A stretch of DNA of 9,520 bases from SURF-32 sp964648365 (GCA_964648365.1 CAZYLK010000211.1:1-9520); one strand, 5' to 3'. Positions 1 to 8,499 are shown, counted from the stretch's first letter. A program made the numbers and translations. The notes: generated from the sequence alone by a model not told the origin.

Positions 1-2518
<2,518 letters not shown>

Positions 2519-2560
2519 GTCTCCATCCGGCCGCGGGGCTCTACCGCCGTGGCGGCGCCC

Positions 2561-2645
2561 GTGTGGCACGGCCTTCCAAGCCGTGGGACAGACACCGCCG
2601 CGCGCTCCCTCGGACAAGGTGCCGGTGCCTAGCCGGGGCCTGCAG
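2561..2645. repeat. REP-like palindromic block in the gyrA leader
   Basis: The leader of the full gyrA copy is roughly 100 nt longer than that of the partial copy. The extra sequence contains a hairpin CACGGC-N7-GCCGTG at 2567-2585, then GGGACAGACACC (2585-2596) and GGTGCCGGTGCC. Motifs of this kind recur as dispersed palindromic repeats in planctomycete and related genomes, so this may be such a repeat inserted in the 5' untranslated region. That assignment is from memory and pattern, and copy number cannot be tested within the window. Confidence 0.4.
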
Positions 2646-2672
2646 CGGCCACCTGCCGCGGCCGAAACCGGC

Positions 2673-2701
2673 ATTTTATGCTGGGCCGGCACGGCCGTAA
2701 A
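2673..2701 (-). promoter_or_regulatory. Sigma-70-type promoter of the full gyrA copy
   Basis: Read on the minus strand this is TTTACG (-35, 2696-2701), 17 nt, then TAAAAT (-10, 2673-2678). The same two hexamers with the same spacing lie upstream of the partial gyrA copy, while the spacer and leader sequences differ. That conservation is good evidence that they are functional. The predicted leader is about 155 nt. Confidence 0.7.
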
Positions 2702-2702
2702 C

Positions 2703-2876
2703 GCAACGTGCTGAGTGTGCCAGCGCTAGGCAGTCAGGTAAACGACGGGCAAGGAGCACCGACCACTGGGCGCGCCCAATGTATGGGGCCAATCCGGTCG
2801 GCGCTGACCATCCCGCGAACGCATCTGGACGGAACCGAACTGTCCGCCGCGGGAACGAGGTGCCGCCAAGCATGCC
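2703..2876. other. Gene-free spacer between the gyrA promoter and the three-gene block
   Basis: No credible coding frame or RNA gene is seen. The only clear structure is a perfect 12-bp palindrome, TGGGCGCGCCCA, at 2767-2778. Together with the leader, promoter and hairpin, it makes up the 391-bp gap between gyrA and the 125-aa gene. If the integration model is right, this is where one end of the imported segment meets gyrA promoter sequence. Confidence 0.5.
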
Positions 2877-2899
2877 GGGCTGCCAGTGGATGGCAGCCC
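2877..2899 (-). terminator. Hairpin after the 125-aa gene
   Basis: A perfect 9-bp inverted repeat GGGCTGCCA / TGGCAGCCC with a 5-nt loop lies 2 bases past the stop codon of the minus-strand gene ending at 2902. No T-run follows on the minus strand, so it is either a non-canonical terminator or an RNA 3'-end stabiliser. It would insulate gyrA from the upstream three-gene block. Confidence 0.6.
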
Positions 2900-2901
2900 A
2901 A

Positions 2902-3279
2902 TCACTCGGCAAGCCGCGGCGCCGTCAGCAACTCGGGTAGTTCTCGTGAGTGAATAAACCCTGTTTGGAGCGCAGCCGCCTTGTTTAAGATGAACGAACG
3001 AGCACGTGCCTGATCAAATACGCCCTCCTGCCGAGTTCGCCCGAAGTTAATTTGTTGCCGAACGGCGGTAGCTTCAAAAACCCGACCTGTAACCAGGGAG
3101 AAGTAGTCCGCCAATTCTTGTAGAACTGCCTCATAACGCGCCTTCTTGCCTTGTGGATAATCGGTCATTCCCCACTGGTCATAGGGTCCGAACTCCATCA
3201 CGATTCGTGCAAACATAATGGTCCTCAAGTCCTGCGTCCATTTCTGTTCTCGACCACGTCGGGCGCGAGGCTCCTCCAT
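2902..3279 (-). CDS. Uncharacterised 125-aa protein
   Basis: Not recognised. The start ATG at 3277-3279 (MEEPRARRG) is chosen because AAGGAG (3286-3291) sits 6 nt upstream. The frame is open 20 codons further up, but that start has no comparable ribosome site. The protein is soluble-looking, with no signal peptide or membrane segment. A basic N-terminus (about residues 1-13) is followed by a probably helical body starting WTQDL, with aromatic clusters such as EFGPYDQWGM (residues 29-38), and a conserved-looking tail ILNKAAALQTGF (residues 97-108). No catalytic signature is visible and there is no cysteine pattern. It lies 138 nt downstream of the 476-aa gene on the same strand and is followed by a strong hairpin, so it is probably the last gene of the block. 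A nucleic-acid-binding or adaptor role is only a guess from the basic start. Confidence 0.75.
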   Translation of the reverse strand: MEEPRARRGREQKWTQDLRTIMFARIVMEFGPYDQWGMTDYPQGKKARYEAVLQELADYFSLVTGRVFEATAVRQQINFGRTRQEGVFDQARARSFILNKAAALQTGFIHSRELPELLTAPRLAE

Positions 3280-3417
3280 GTGCTGCTCCTTCTCAATAAA
3301 TGCCGCGCAAGTGGCTAACCGACATACCCGCCCAGCCATGGCGATCAGCGGACTGACTGCAGAACATCGTGCGGGTGCGAGGCCGACACTGAGCGCTTTG
3401 GGTCGCTGTGATCGGAA

Positions 3418-4848
3418 CTACTGTCCACCGGAGGACCACTCCGCGAGAACGCTGGCGCTGCCACCTCGCACAGAGAGTATGTAGAAAGCGATCAATTGCA
3501 AGTCATGCTGAAAACTACGGTCCCCTGAATCAACGTTCGGAAGTCCAATTCCAATGACGCGAAAGCACGCTACTGCGAGAACGCCAAGGTAATGCTGGCG
3601 GTCGGGCGAAATATCGGCACGAGCGACGCGCAACTCAATCTCTCCAGACGGAACGTTGATGATGCTGTATGTGTGGATATCATGATTGATTTGCCAGAAT
3701 CGAATGCTAAGTCTCTCTGCGTCGGCGTCGTACTCCGCCAATAAACGGCTTTCATGACCTGAATCTTGGTCATTGCGCGACCAGGTTCCGGATTGCGCAT
3801 ATGCGACGTCATCCCACGCTACGCATAGTGGCGTCGCCCCAACGCGCGCGAGCCAGTCTTTCCCGCGCTGCTGGAGCGCCGATTTACGGTCCTCGTATTC
3901 CCGGGAACTCTCAGCGGGAAATTTGGCAACATCTGAAACTAGGGCAGCGCACTCGGTAGTAGCGAGTGTTGGATAGCAAGGTGAGCAACCATCCTTGGTG
4001 AATGTTTGGAATAGCACGAAGGGCGTCGGGTCAATCGTCTCAAAAACCCGCCGAAAGGCTGTTCTTGTCAATTCATATGAGTTGACTGTCGAACCAATAT
4101 ACTGACCGCCGAACTCTATATCGTTGCTCGATCGCTTAGTGTATGATGCGTAAGTACGTCGAATTGCTATCCGCGAGCAGGTTTGGTACGCGCGATCCAA
4201 CTCGGTGTCTCGGCGAGCAGCGGCCTCGGCCGCCGCTCGCGTACGAGCTTCCTCTTCGTCTCGCCGCCGGAGTTCCGCGAGAATGCGATCGCGCTCTGAC
4301 GGTTGGATCATGCGACCATCAAAGACTATCAGGCCTTTCTTGGTGTTCTCGGTAAACAATGCCGCTGCCGAGCGAAGAGCGCGACGTGCCTCGCTAACCT
4401 TCGCTGTCAACAAATCGAGCGTCACAGTATCTACCGAAGCATCGCCAATAGCAGTTTCCGCGGAGACGAGTGCGCGATTGGCCGCGTCCAGATCGAATGC
4501 TTCGCTGGCTCTGGTCGATTCGTCGACCTTCGAATCAACGAGGTCCGTCAGGCGCTCGCGCACGTCTGCGCGCTCTCGATTACCAGCTTGGATGTAAAGA
4601 AGGCTTAAGAGTGCGCTGATTCCCACGAAGGCGACCGAGCCAGCGACAACTGTCCGTTTCGCCAGAAGGGGGTGTGCCTTGGTCGTCTCCGGCGAGACGG
4701 TTAATGACGTCAGCCTGGGGGGTTCAATTGGAAAGGAGTTTGGGCATTTCTTACAGTTGATGTGCTTGCCCACGTATTCGGCATCCACGTGGTATCGCGC
4801 GCCACAGTGGGGGCATATCGTCTGGATCTTCTTGACCGGGTGTGTCAT
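3418..4848 (-). CDS. Zinc-ribbon, single-pass membrane protein of unknown function (476 aa)
   Basis: The N-terminus has a CxxC-x16-CxxC zinc ribbon (Cys12, Cys15, Cys32, Cys35; CPHCGARY then CKKC) of the MJ0042-like kind that is frequent in planctomycete membrane proteins. One hydrophobic segment follows at about residues 66-87. Residues 90-165 are helical and rich in Glu, Arg and Ala. A coiled-coil-like stretch spans 183-220, preceded by FDGRMIQPSERD, which resembles a short motif common before coiled coils in planctomycete proteins. The C-terminal 250 residues have several cysteines (288, 291, 300, 342, 428) and no fold I recognise. The likely topology is ribbon in the cytoplasm with the large domain outside, but the charge pattern does not settle this. 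Its ATG overlaps the stop of the upstream 87-aa gene as ATGA, implying translational coupling. Codon use is visibly less GC-rich than gyrA or the R-M genes, suggesting transfer. Confidence 0.8.
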   Translation of the reverse strand: MTHPVKKIQTICPHCGARYHVDAEYVGKHINCKKCPNSFPIEPPRLTSLTVSPETTKAHPLLAKRTVVAGSVAFVGISALLSLLYIQAGNRERADVRERLTDLVDSKVDESTRASEAFDLDAANRALVSAETAIGDASVDTVTLDLLTAKVSEARRALRSAAALFTENTKKGLIVFDGRMIQPSERDRILAELRRRDEEEARTRAAAEAAARRDTELDRAYQTCSRIAIRRTYASYTKRSSNDIEFGGQYIGSTVNSYELTRTAFRRVFETIDPTPFVLFQTFTKDGCSPCYPTLATTECAALVSDVAKFPAESSREYEDRKSALQQRGKDWLARVGATPLCVAWDDVAYAQSGTWSRNDQDSGHESRLLAEYDADAERLSIRFWQINHDIHTYSIINVPSGEIELRVARADISPDRQHYLGVLAVACFRVIGIGLPNVDSGDRSFQHDLQLIAFYILSVRGGSASVLAEWSSGGQ

Positions 4849-5108
4849 TCTTCGCTACAACTCGCGGCGCTGATTGCGGTCACACACGCTGGACAGTAGA
4901 GGTTGCCGTCGCCCCCGATCGCCCATGACTTGTTTACGGCTGCCAAGATCGCTCTGCGCTCGGACGCTGGGACGGGCTGGCCGGCTGAGTACAATCGGAA
5001 AGGCATGTAACAGTCGCCTCCCGCTTGCGACGAGCGGCAGCAAAACTTCAACGGAATTCGGCCTTCCTCATCAAAGAGGTCAGTGGATGCAAGTTCGTGA
5101 AACGGCAT
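4845..5108 (-). CDS. Small Cys-rich protein (87 aa), first gene of the three-gene block
   Basis: The function is not recognised. The start ATG at 5106-5108 (MPFHELAST) has GGAGG (5114-5118) 5 nt upstream; a GTG further up lies inside this ribosome site and is rejected. Six cysteines (23, 24, 33, 72, 75, 84), including CPAC at 72-75, suggest a small metal-binding protein, perhaps one zinc site formed by Cys23/24/33 with CPAC. There is no signal peptide or membrane segment. Its stop codon overlaps the ATG of the 476-aa zinc-ribbon membrane gene by 4 nt, so the two are very probably co-translated and may act together. The start lies inside the extended reading frame of the upstream gyrA stump (which stops at 5080), so transcription from the stump promoter would also cover it. 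Confidence 0.7.
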   Translation of the reverse strand: MPFHELASTDLFDEEGRIPLKFCCRSSQAGGDCYMPFRLYSAGQPVPASERRAILAAVNKSWAIGGDGNLYCPACVTAISAASCSEE

Positions 5109-5152
5109 GTCTTCCTCCACGGCGCTGCCCTGCGCGTAATCTGGCTGCCGGT

Positions 5153-5181
5153 AGGATGACCGGCTGAGTGAATCGAGTCAA
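5153..5181 (-). promoter_or_regulatory. Weak candidate promoter for the three-gene block
   Basis: On the minus strand TTGACT (5176-5181) is followed after 17 nt by CATCCT (5153-5158). The -35 hexamer is good and the -10 poor. It would give a leader of about 38 nt to the ATG at 5108. Read-through from the stump promoter at 5698-5726 is the alternative source of transcription. Confidence 0.25.
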
Positions 5182-5200
5182 GCCCGGACGCGCAGGCAAG

Positions 5201-5221
5201 GACTCGACGCAGACTCGACGC
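5201..5221. repeat. Tandem 10-bp repeat next to the gyrA stump junction
   Basis: GACTCGACGC occurs twice, separated by one A (11-bp period), ending 19 bp before the point where gyrA homology begins at 5241. TCGAGTC, the reverse complement of GACTCGA, occurs at 5173-5179, giving three related heptamers in 49 bp. These could be protein-binding sites or chance in GC-rich DNA. Confidence 0.4.
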
Positions 5222-5240
5222 TGGCATGGATTTCGCGGAA

Positions 5241-5634
5241 CCTCGGTGTACCGCATGGCCGCGGGCGGGTCGCCGTCAACCGAGCCGAAGTTCCCCTGCC
5301 CGTCCAGCAGCGGCACCCGCATGTTCCAGCCCTGGGCCATGCGGACCAGCGTCGGGTAGATGACGGCGTCGCCGTGCGGGTGGTAGTTGCCGCTGGTGTC
5401 GCCGCTGATTTTCGAGCACTTCTTGGTCTGCGCGCGGGGGCCGAGGTTCAGGTCGTTCATCGCGACCAGAATCCGCCGCTGCGAGGGCTTAAGCCCGTCC
5501 CGCACGTCGGGCAAAGCCCGCGACATGATAACGCTCATCGAGTAGGTCAGGAACGAGTCCTGCATCTCCTCGACGATCGAGTGCTCGACGATGTTTCCGC
5601 CGAAGGGCGGCGGCCCTTCCGTGACTTCTGCCAT
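5241..5634 (-). pseudogene. gyrA: gyrA 5' fragment (131 codons, truncated)
   Basis: This is a second copy of the gyrA start, from MAEVTEG through the catalytic tyrosine motif AAMRYTE, in the same orientation as the full gene. Homology stops sharply at 5241. The frame continues into unrelated sequence to a stop at 5080, giving a potential 184-aa product with a 53-residue foreign tail. The fragment cannot act as gyrase because it lacks most of the breakage-reunion domain and the whole pinwheel. Its differences from the intact copy are nearly all silent, so it has not been decaying as a pseudogene for long. It keeps a promoter core (5698-5726), so an N-terminal GyrA fragment could be made. Confidence 0.9.
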
Positions 5635-5697
5635 GCTGAAAAGCTCCGATCCCGCGGGTCCGACGCGCCAGGGCGGACGGGGGCGGGCGAAGCGGTG

Positions 5698-5726
5698 ATT
5701 TTAGGTTGAAAGGGGCGGAGCGTAAA
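5698..5726 (-). promoter_or_regulatory. Promoter of the gyrA stump
   Basis: On the minus strand TTTACG (5721-5726), 17 nt, TAAAAT (5698-5703). It is identical in hexamers and spacing to the promoter of the full gyrA copy, but with a predicted leader of only about 57 nt. If this is the original chromosomal gyrA promoter, it now drives the stump and possibly the three cargo genes. Confidence 0.7.
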
Positions 5727-5799
5727 CGGCGGCGGGGGGCCGTGGCCGGGTTACGCCAGGCCGCCGAGCCTAATGGGTGTGCCTGAGTGCGGCCGCAAT

Positions 5800-5814
5800 T
5801 GAAGGCCACCTTCA
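5800..5814 (-). terminator. Short hairpin at the end of the restriction gene
   Basis: TGAAGG-CCA-CCTTCA is a 6-bp inverted repeat that includes the TGA stop of the endonuclease gene. No T-run follows. It is weak as a terminator and may be chance. The spacer to the stump promoter (5727-5799) holds nothing else I can name. Confidence 0.25.
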
Positions 5815-6927
5815 CTCCGACGGCACGGCGAGCCCCGACAATCCCGGCAGCGGCTCGACCGAAATCATCTCGCTGAGTGTCGCCGCTGTGAAAGTGCGGC
5901 CGTCCGTATCGCGGACGACCGGCCCGAGCGCATCCTGGGTTCGACGCCACCCAAGTCCCGCAAGAACCGCGAAGACAGGAACGCCACCAAGCCGGTTCGC
6001 CTCTGCCCGCAACGACCGAAAGCGGGCGGCCTTGTCGCGCGCGGTGCCGCCGTCGTTGGCCACCTTGCATTCGAGCATGGCGCGCAACGCGTCAGTACGG
6101 GCATCGAACAAGACGAAGTCCGGGGCAGGCCGAACCGTCAGGCCGAAACGCGCTTGCACTGCCGCCTGATTGTGAGCACCCGTCCGGACGTGTGGTATGC
6201 CGTGTTCCCGAAAGAGGCTCTCGACGGGCTCTTCGAGTAGATCGCCCCGACGGCTGCTGGTAGCGTCGAGAAGCTGTCGGAAGGCTCCACCGTAAGCTCG
6301 CTGGTGCAGCAACACCTCGAACGGGACGCCCTTCTCCGCGTAATCGCGGACACTTTCCCAACGGCGTGCGGTATCGGGCTTCTCAAGTTTCAAACGCAGA
6401 ACAGAGTCTGGTGGCTTCGCTGGAAAGAGTTCCCCGGACATGACGAGGTCAACCACGGCCGCGCATGTCGCGGCCTGCTTGTCCGTGATGGCGCCACCAC
6501 GCTCGATGCTTTTGAGAGAGTTCTTCGATATCGCCGTCAGACCGAGTTTTCGCGATACAAGTACGGACGCTTCCGCAAACTCCTGCCCGATGAAGCCGAG
6601 GATCAGGCGAAAGGTGGCCACGGTCTCGGGATGGGCTCGCATGACCGATGCCAGAGTCTGGCGGTCCACCTGCGCGAAGCCTTGCGTGCCGTCACATGCG
6701 AGCCGATAGGCCTGCCGGATCGCGGATAGTTCGTATTCGTCTCTCCAGTGAATGTACGCGATGTCAGCTTCGAGGCTGGGGCTGTACACTTGTTCTGCGA
6801 TCGCGGCGTACACGGATGCATGGGTGATCGTGCCGAACTCCTCGGGCACGCGCCGGATGAGCGCTACGCGCTCATTCCACGACTGGGCCGCAGCTACTCG
6901 TGCGGCGATCTCGTCGGCAGTGGGCAT
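5812..6927 (-). CDS. Type II-like restriction endonuclease, PD-(D/E)XK fold (371 aa)
   Basis: Probable DNA-cutting partner of the adjacent methyltransferase. The C-terminal half carries a PD-(D/E)XK nuclease signature: PAPDF with Pro269-Asp270, then 15 residues to Glu286-Cys287-Lys288 (ECK), preceded by an acidic helix at LLEEPVESLFREHGIP (residues 230-245) as is usual in this fold. The N-terminal half (residues 1-200) is mostly helical and probably gives DNA recognition or dimerisation; I do not recognise it. The start ATG at 6925-6927 (MPTADEIAAR) lies 11 nt after the methyltransferase stop, so both genes share a transcript, methyltransferase first. That order lets protection appear before cutting. 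The ribosome site is weak, which may keep nuclease output low. Cleavage site and subtype cannot be read from the sequence. A homing-like or Mrr-like nuclease is less likely given its partner. Confidence 0.8.
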   Translation of the reverse strand: MPTADEIAARVAAAQSWNERVALIRRVPEEFGTITHASVYAAIAEQVYSPSLEADIAYIHWRDEYELSAIRQAYRLACDGTQGFAQVDRQTLASVMRAHPETVATFRLILGFIGQEFAEASVLVSRKLGLTAISKNSLKSIERGGAITDKQAATCAAVVDLVMSGELFPAKPPDSVLRLKLEKPDTARRWESVRDYAEKGVPFEVLLHQRAYGGAFRQLLDATSSRRGDLLEEPVESLFREHGIPHVRTGAHNQAAVQARFGLTVRPAPDFVLFDARTDALRAMLECKVANDGGTARDKAARFRSLRAEANRLGGVPVFAVLAGLGWRRTQDALGPVVRDTDGRTFTAATLSEMISVEPLPGLSGLAVPSE

Positions 6928-6938
6928 CCGTTGGTCAG

Positions 6939-7904
6939 CTACCGTTGGGCCTTGATGCGATCTGACAGGATGTCGGTGTAGTCGGGGTCGATTTCAGTGA
7001 CGAGCCAATGCCGCTTGAGTATTTCCGCTGCCACCGCAGTGGTGCATGTTCCACCGAAGGGATCAAAGATCAGTTGGCCCGGCCGGCTCATGAGCTTGAT
7101 GAAAAACGAGGGGAGTTGCAGAGGAAATCGGGCAGGATGCCGCGTCGGATTTGGGCCGAATTCCGGTTCGAAGTGGAGCAACGTGGATGGCCGCACCATG
7201 TCCGGGCCGGCCTGGACACGCTTGCGGCCTTGCCCCGATGGGGCGTTGACACGCTCGTAGTTGTGAGCCAGCTTCTTGCGTCGCTCACGATCAGTGGCGT
7301 CCCAACGGGCAGGTGCCAGACAGTGCTCCGGGAAAAACTGCCAATTCGGCGTCTTGGCGAACTGAAAGCAGTACTCGACGGCGTCCTTGAGAAAGCGATT
7401 GAACCTCCCTGGCGGCGGTGAAGGCTTGCCCCAGATAAAATCCTCGCAGAAAAGGAATCCCTGTTCACGAAGCCAGAAGATCAGCTCGTATTGCAGCGTA
7501 CCGCGTTCGTCACCCGCTCGGCGGGACCGGTAGTTGAGCACAAAGCTGCCATGCGGCTTAAGAGTACGCAGAATCTCGGCGGTTACATCGAGAAAGAACC
7601 CGGAGTACCAGTCGCGCTCATAGCGCTCGCCGTTTCCGTACTTCGACTGGCCGTCGTAGGGCGGCGACGTGATCACGAGATCGAGTGTTTCATCGGGGAT
7701 CGTACGCAGCACATCCAGACAGTCGCCGACGATCAACGCGCCGAGGTCAGTCCGGTATGCTGCAGTACTCACGAGCATGCGGGGAATGCCCGCGTTTTTG
7801 ACACTCCTGCCTCCGGCGGCAATGCGCTTCGCCGGGGCCGTGGGTACGAAAAGCGACATCTGTCGCTGTCCGGTTCTGCGTGGATTGGTTGCGATCTTTC
7901 CCAT
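6939..7904 (-). CDS. DNA methyltransferase, beta class, probably N4-cytosine (321 aa)
   Basis: S-adenosylmethionine-dependent modification enzyme of the R-M pair. Catalytic motif IV is TSPPY (residues 79-83, within LVITSPPYDG), and it precedes the SAM-binding motif I, DPFGGTCTT (residues 281-289), with HPARFP (256-261) just before. This order defines the beta group. SPPY rather than DPPY favours N4-cytosine over N6-adenine, though some adenine enzymes also carry it. The length is normal for the family and no key residue is missing. The start ATG at 7902-7904 (MGKIATN) is taken because the promoter at 7949-7976 gives a leader of about 38 nt. It lacks a strong Shine-Dalgarno, and MSLFV at 7859 is a possible later start. 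The endonuclease gene follows at 11 nt. No controller-protein gene is present. Confidence 0.92.
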   Translation of the reverse strand: MGKIATNPRRTGQRQMSLFVPTAPAKRIAAGGRSVKNAGIPRMLVSTAAYRTDLGALIVGDCLDVLRTIPDETLDLVITSPPYDGQSKYGNGERYERDWYSGFFLDVTAEILRTLKPHGSFVLNYRSRRAGDERGTLQYELIFWLREQGFLFCEDFIWGKPSPPPGRFNRFLKDAVEYCFQFAKTPNWQFFPEHCLAPARWDATDRERRKKLAHNYERVNAPSGQGRKRVQAGPDMVRPSTLLHFEPEFGPNPTRHPARFPLQLPSFFIKLMSRPGQLIFDPFGGTCTTAVAAEILKRHWLVTEIDPDYTDILSDRIKAQR

Positions 7905-7948
7905 CTAACTTTACGCGAGACACCCGGAACGAATCGTCCACGGCTTTG

Positions 7949-7976
7949 AGCATACGTACCTATCGCAGCCTGTCAA
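7949..7976 (-). promoter_or_regulatory. Promoter of the R-M operon
   Basis: On the minus strand a perfect -35 TTGACA (7971-7976) is followed after 16 nt by TATGCT (7949-7954). It points at the methyltransferase ATG 45 nt away, with no other gene between. It lies in the spacer left by the broken ParE remnant. Confidence 0.65.
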
Positions 7977-8060
7977 CGCACACGGCGCCTCCCTCAACAG
8001 CGGCTGCTGATCCGTGCCACGCCCTTGTCCATCTGCCAGCGCCACGCCGCCGTTCGGCAC

Positions 8061-8165
8061 GCGGGGGAAGTCAGCGACCTCCGACGCGCAGGTCAGCATG
8101 CGTGAGACGACCGCCGCGGCGTGCGCGGGAGAATCGGCCGCGATGTAGGCCGCGATTGCGTCGAG
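8061..8165 (-). pseudogene. Broken ParE-type toxin remnant
   Basis: The minus-strand frame from 8165 reads LDAIAAYIAADSPAHAAA and continues for 35 codons to ADFPR. This is the helical hairpin typical of RelE/ParE toxins, and it parallels CDLQGIFDYIAEDSPGNAAA of the intact toxin at 9193-9492. Upstream in the same frame is a stop (TAA about 2 codons before) and only about 26 nt before the antitoxin stop at 8192, so the first beta strand is deleted or frameshifted. After FPR the sequence loses all resemblance and the C-terminal catalytic strands are missing. The toxin is therefore dead. The loss of its 3' part next to the R-M promoter suggests that the R-M cassette arrived here or that a deletion occurred at the boundary. 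Confidence 0.7.
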
Positions 8166-8191
8166 ACGTTAGATCGCGGCCGGCAGCCACC

Positions 8192-8386
8192 TTACTTCAG
8201 CCGTTTTTCCAGCCGCTTTTCCGCTTCGGCGTGTGGCACCGCCTGTCCCGCGTCGGCCTGGGCGATGCGCCGTCGGAGCTTGTCGGCGACGTAGAGGTGA
8301 TACTGAACGTCCTCCAGCGAGCAGTCGTCAGGCAGGCGGTCCAGCACTTCGCGAACCTGCGTCTTGGTATCGGGGTAGGCGCTCAT
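8192..8386 (-). CDS. Antitoxin-like small protein (64 aa), partner of the broken ParE remnant
   Basis: The sequence MSAYPDTKTQVREVLDRLPD continues into CSLEDVQYHLYV and an acidic/basic helical tail. From family memory, proteins with the LPDDCSLEDVQYHLYV signature sit directly upstream of RelE/ParE toxins, and a toxin remnant does follow here on the same strand. Its expected job is to bind and neutralise the toxin and repress the operon. The start ATG at 8384-8386 has AAAGGAG (8393-8399) 6 nt upstream; an upstream GTG at 8404 lies across that site and is rejected. With its toxin broken it is now an orphan, free to decay or to act against related toxins in trans. It does not look like the ribbon-helix-helix ParD at 8939. 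Confidence 0.78.
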   Translation of the reverse strand: MSAYPDTKTQVREVLDRLPDDCSLEDVQYHLYVADKLRRRIAQADAGQAVPHAEAEKRLEKRLK

Positions 8387-8406
8387 CGGTGGCTCCTTTG
8401 ACACCG

Positions 8407-8435
8407 ATCATATCGCTTGCGGCGACGCTGAGCAA
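8407..8435 (-). promoter_or_regulatory. Candidate promoter of the orphan antitoxin gene
   Basis: On the minus strand TTGCTC (8430-8435), 17 nt, TATGAT (8407-8412). The -10 matches consensus at 5 of 6 positions and the -35 at 3 of 6. The predicted transcript starts about 14 nt before the ATG at 8386, just upstream of the ribosome site. Confidence 0.45.
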
Positions 8436-8482
8436 AGCCGGCTCGGGGCAACGGGGCACCGGGCCGCGACGCCGCTGGGATG

Positions 8483-8499
8483 GCGCAACGCTGTTGCGC
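8483..8499. other. Perfect short hairpin between divergent small genes
   Basis: GCGCAAC-GCT-GTTGCGC, a 7-bp stem with a 3-nt loop, lies in the 262-bp space between the divergently transcribed genes starting at 8386 (minus) and 8649 (plus). It could be an operator, a transcript structure or chance. The rest of this spacer shows no coding or RNA signature. Confidence 0.3.

Larger units (their letters stand above)
2519..5642. mobile_element. Putative integrated segment bounded by gyrA 5' direct repeats
   Basis: One repeat unit (3124 bp) comprises three lower-GC genes plus one gyrA 5' end. The order is: full gyrA, foreign promoter and cargo, then a truncated gyrA with its own promoter. This is the product expected from single-crossover integration of a circle carrying about 0.4-0.6 kb of gyrA 5' sequence from a relative. 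No integrase or transposase gene, terminal inverted repeats or target-site duplication is visible. It is therefore not a standard insertion sequence or integrase-encoding element, and host homologous recombination would have to supply the crossover. A decayed tandem duplication is the main alternative. Confidence 0.4.

Noticed and set aside
2767..2778. Palindrome TGGGCGCGCCCA as an attachment core
   Set aside because: No second copy is present at the other junction near 5240, so there is no evidence for an att pair.
5201..5221. CRISPR-like array
   Set aside because: Only two 10-bp units with a 1-bp gap; no spacers and no cas genes.
5489..6070. A 193-codon minus-strand frame crossing the stump promoter and the endonuclease gene
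   Set aside because: It overlaps two supported features in other frames and has an Arg/Gly/Ala-rich composition with no recognisable domain.
6304..6729. A plus-strand frame of 141 codons opposite the endonuclease gene
   Set aside because: Antisense shadow of a gene with PD-(D/E)XK motifs; no ribosome site or family resemblance.
7008..7421. Plus-strand frames opposite the methyltransferase
   Set aside because: The minus frame carries both methyltransferase motifs in correct order; the plus frames show nothing.
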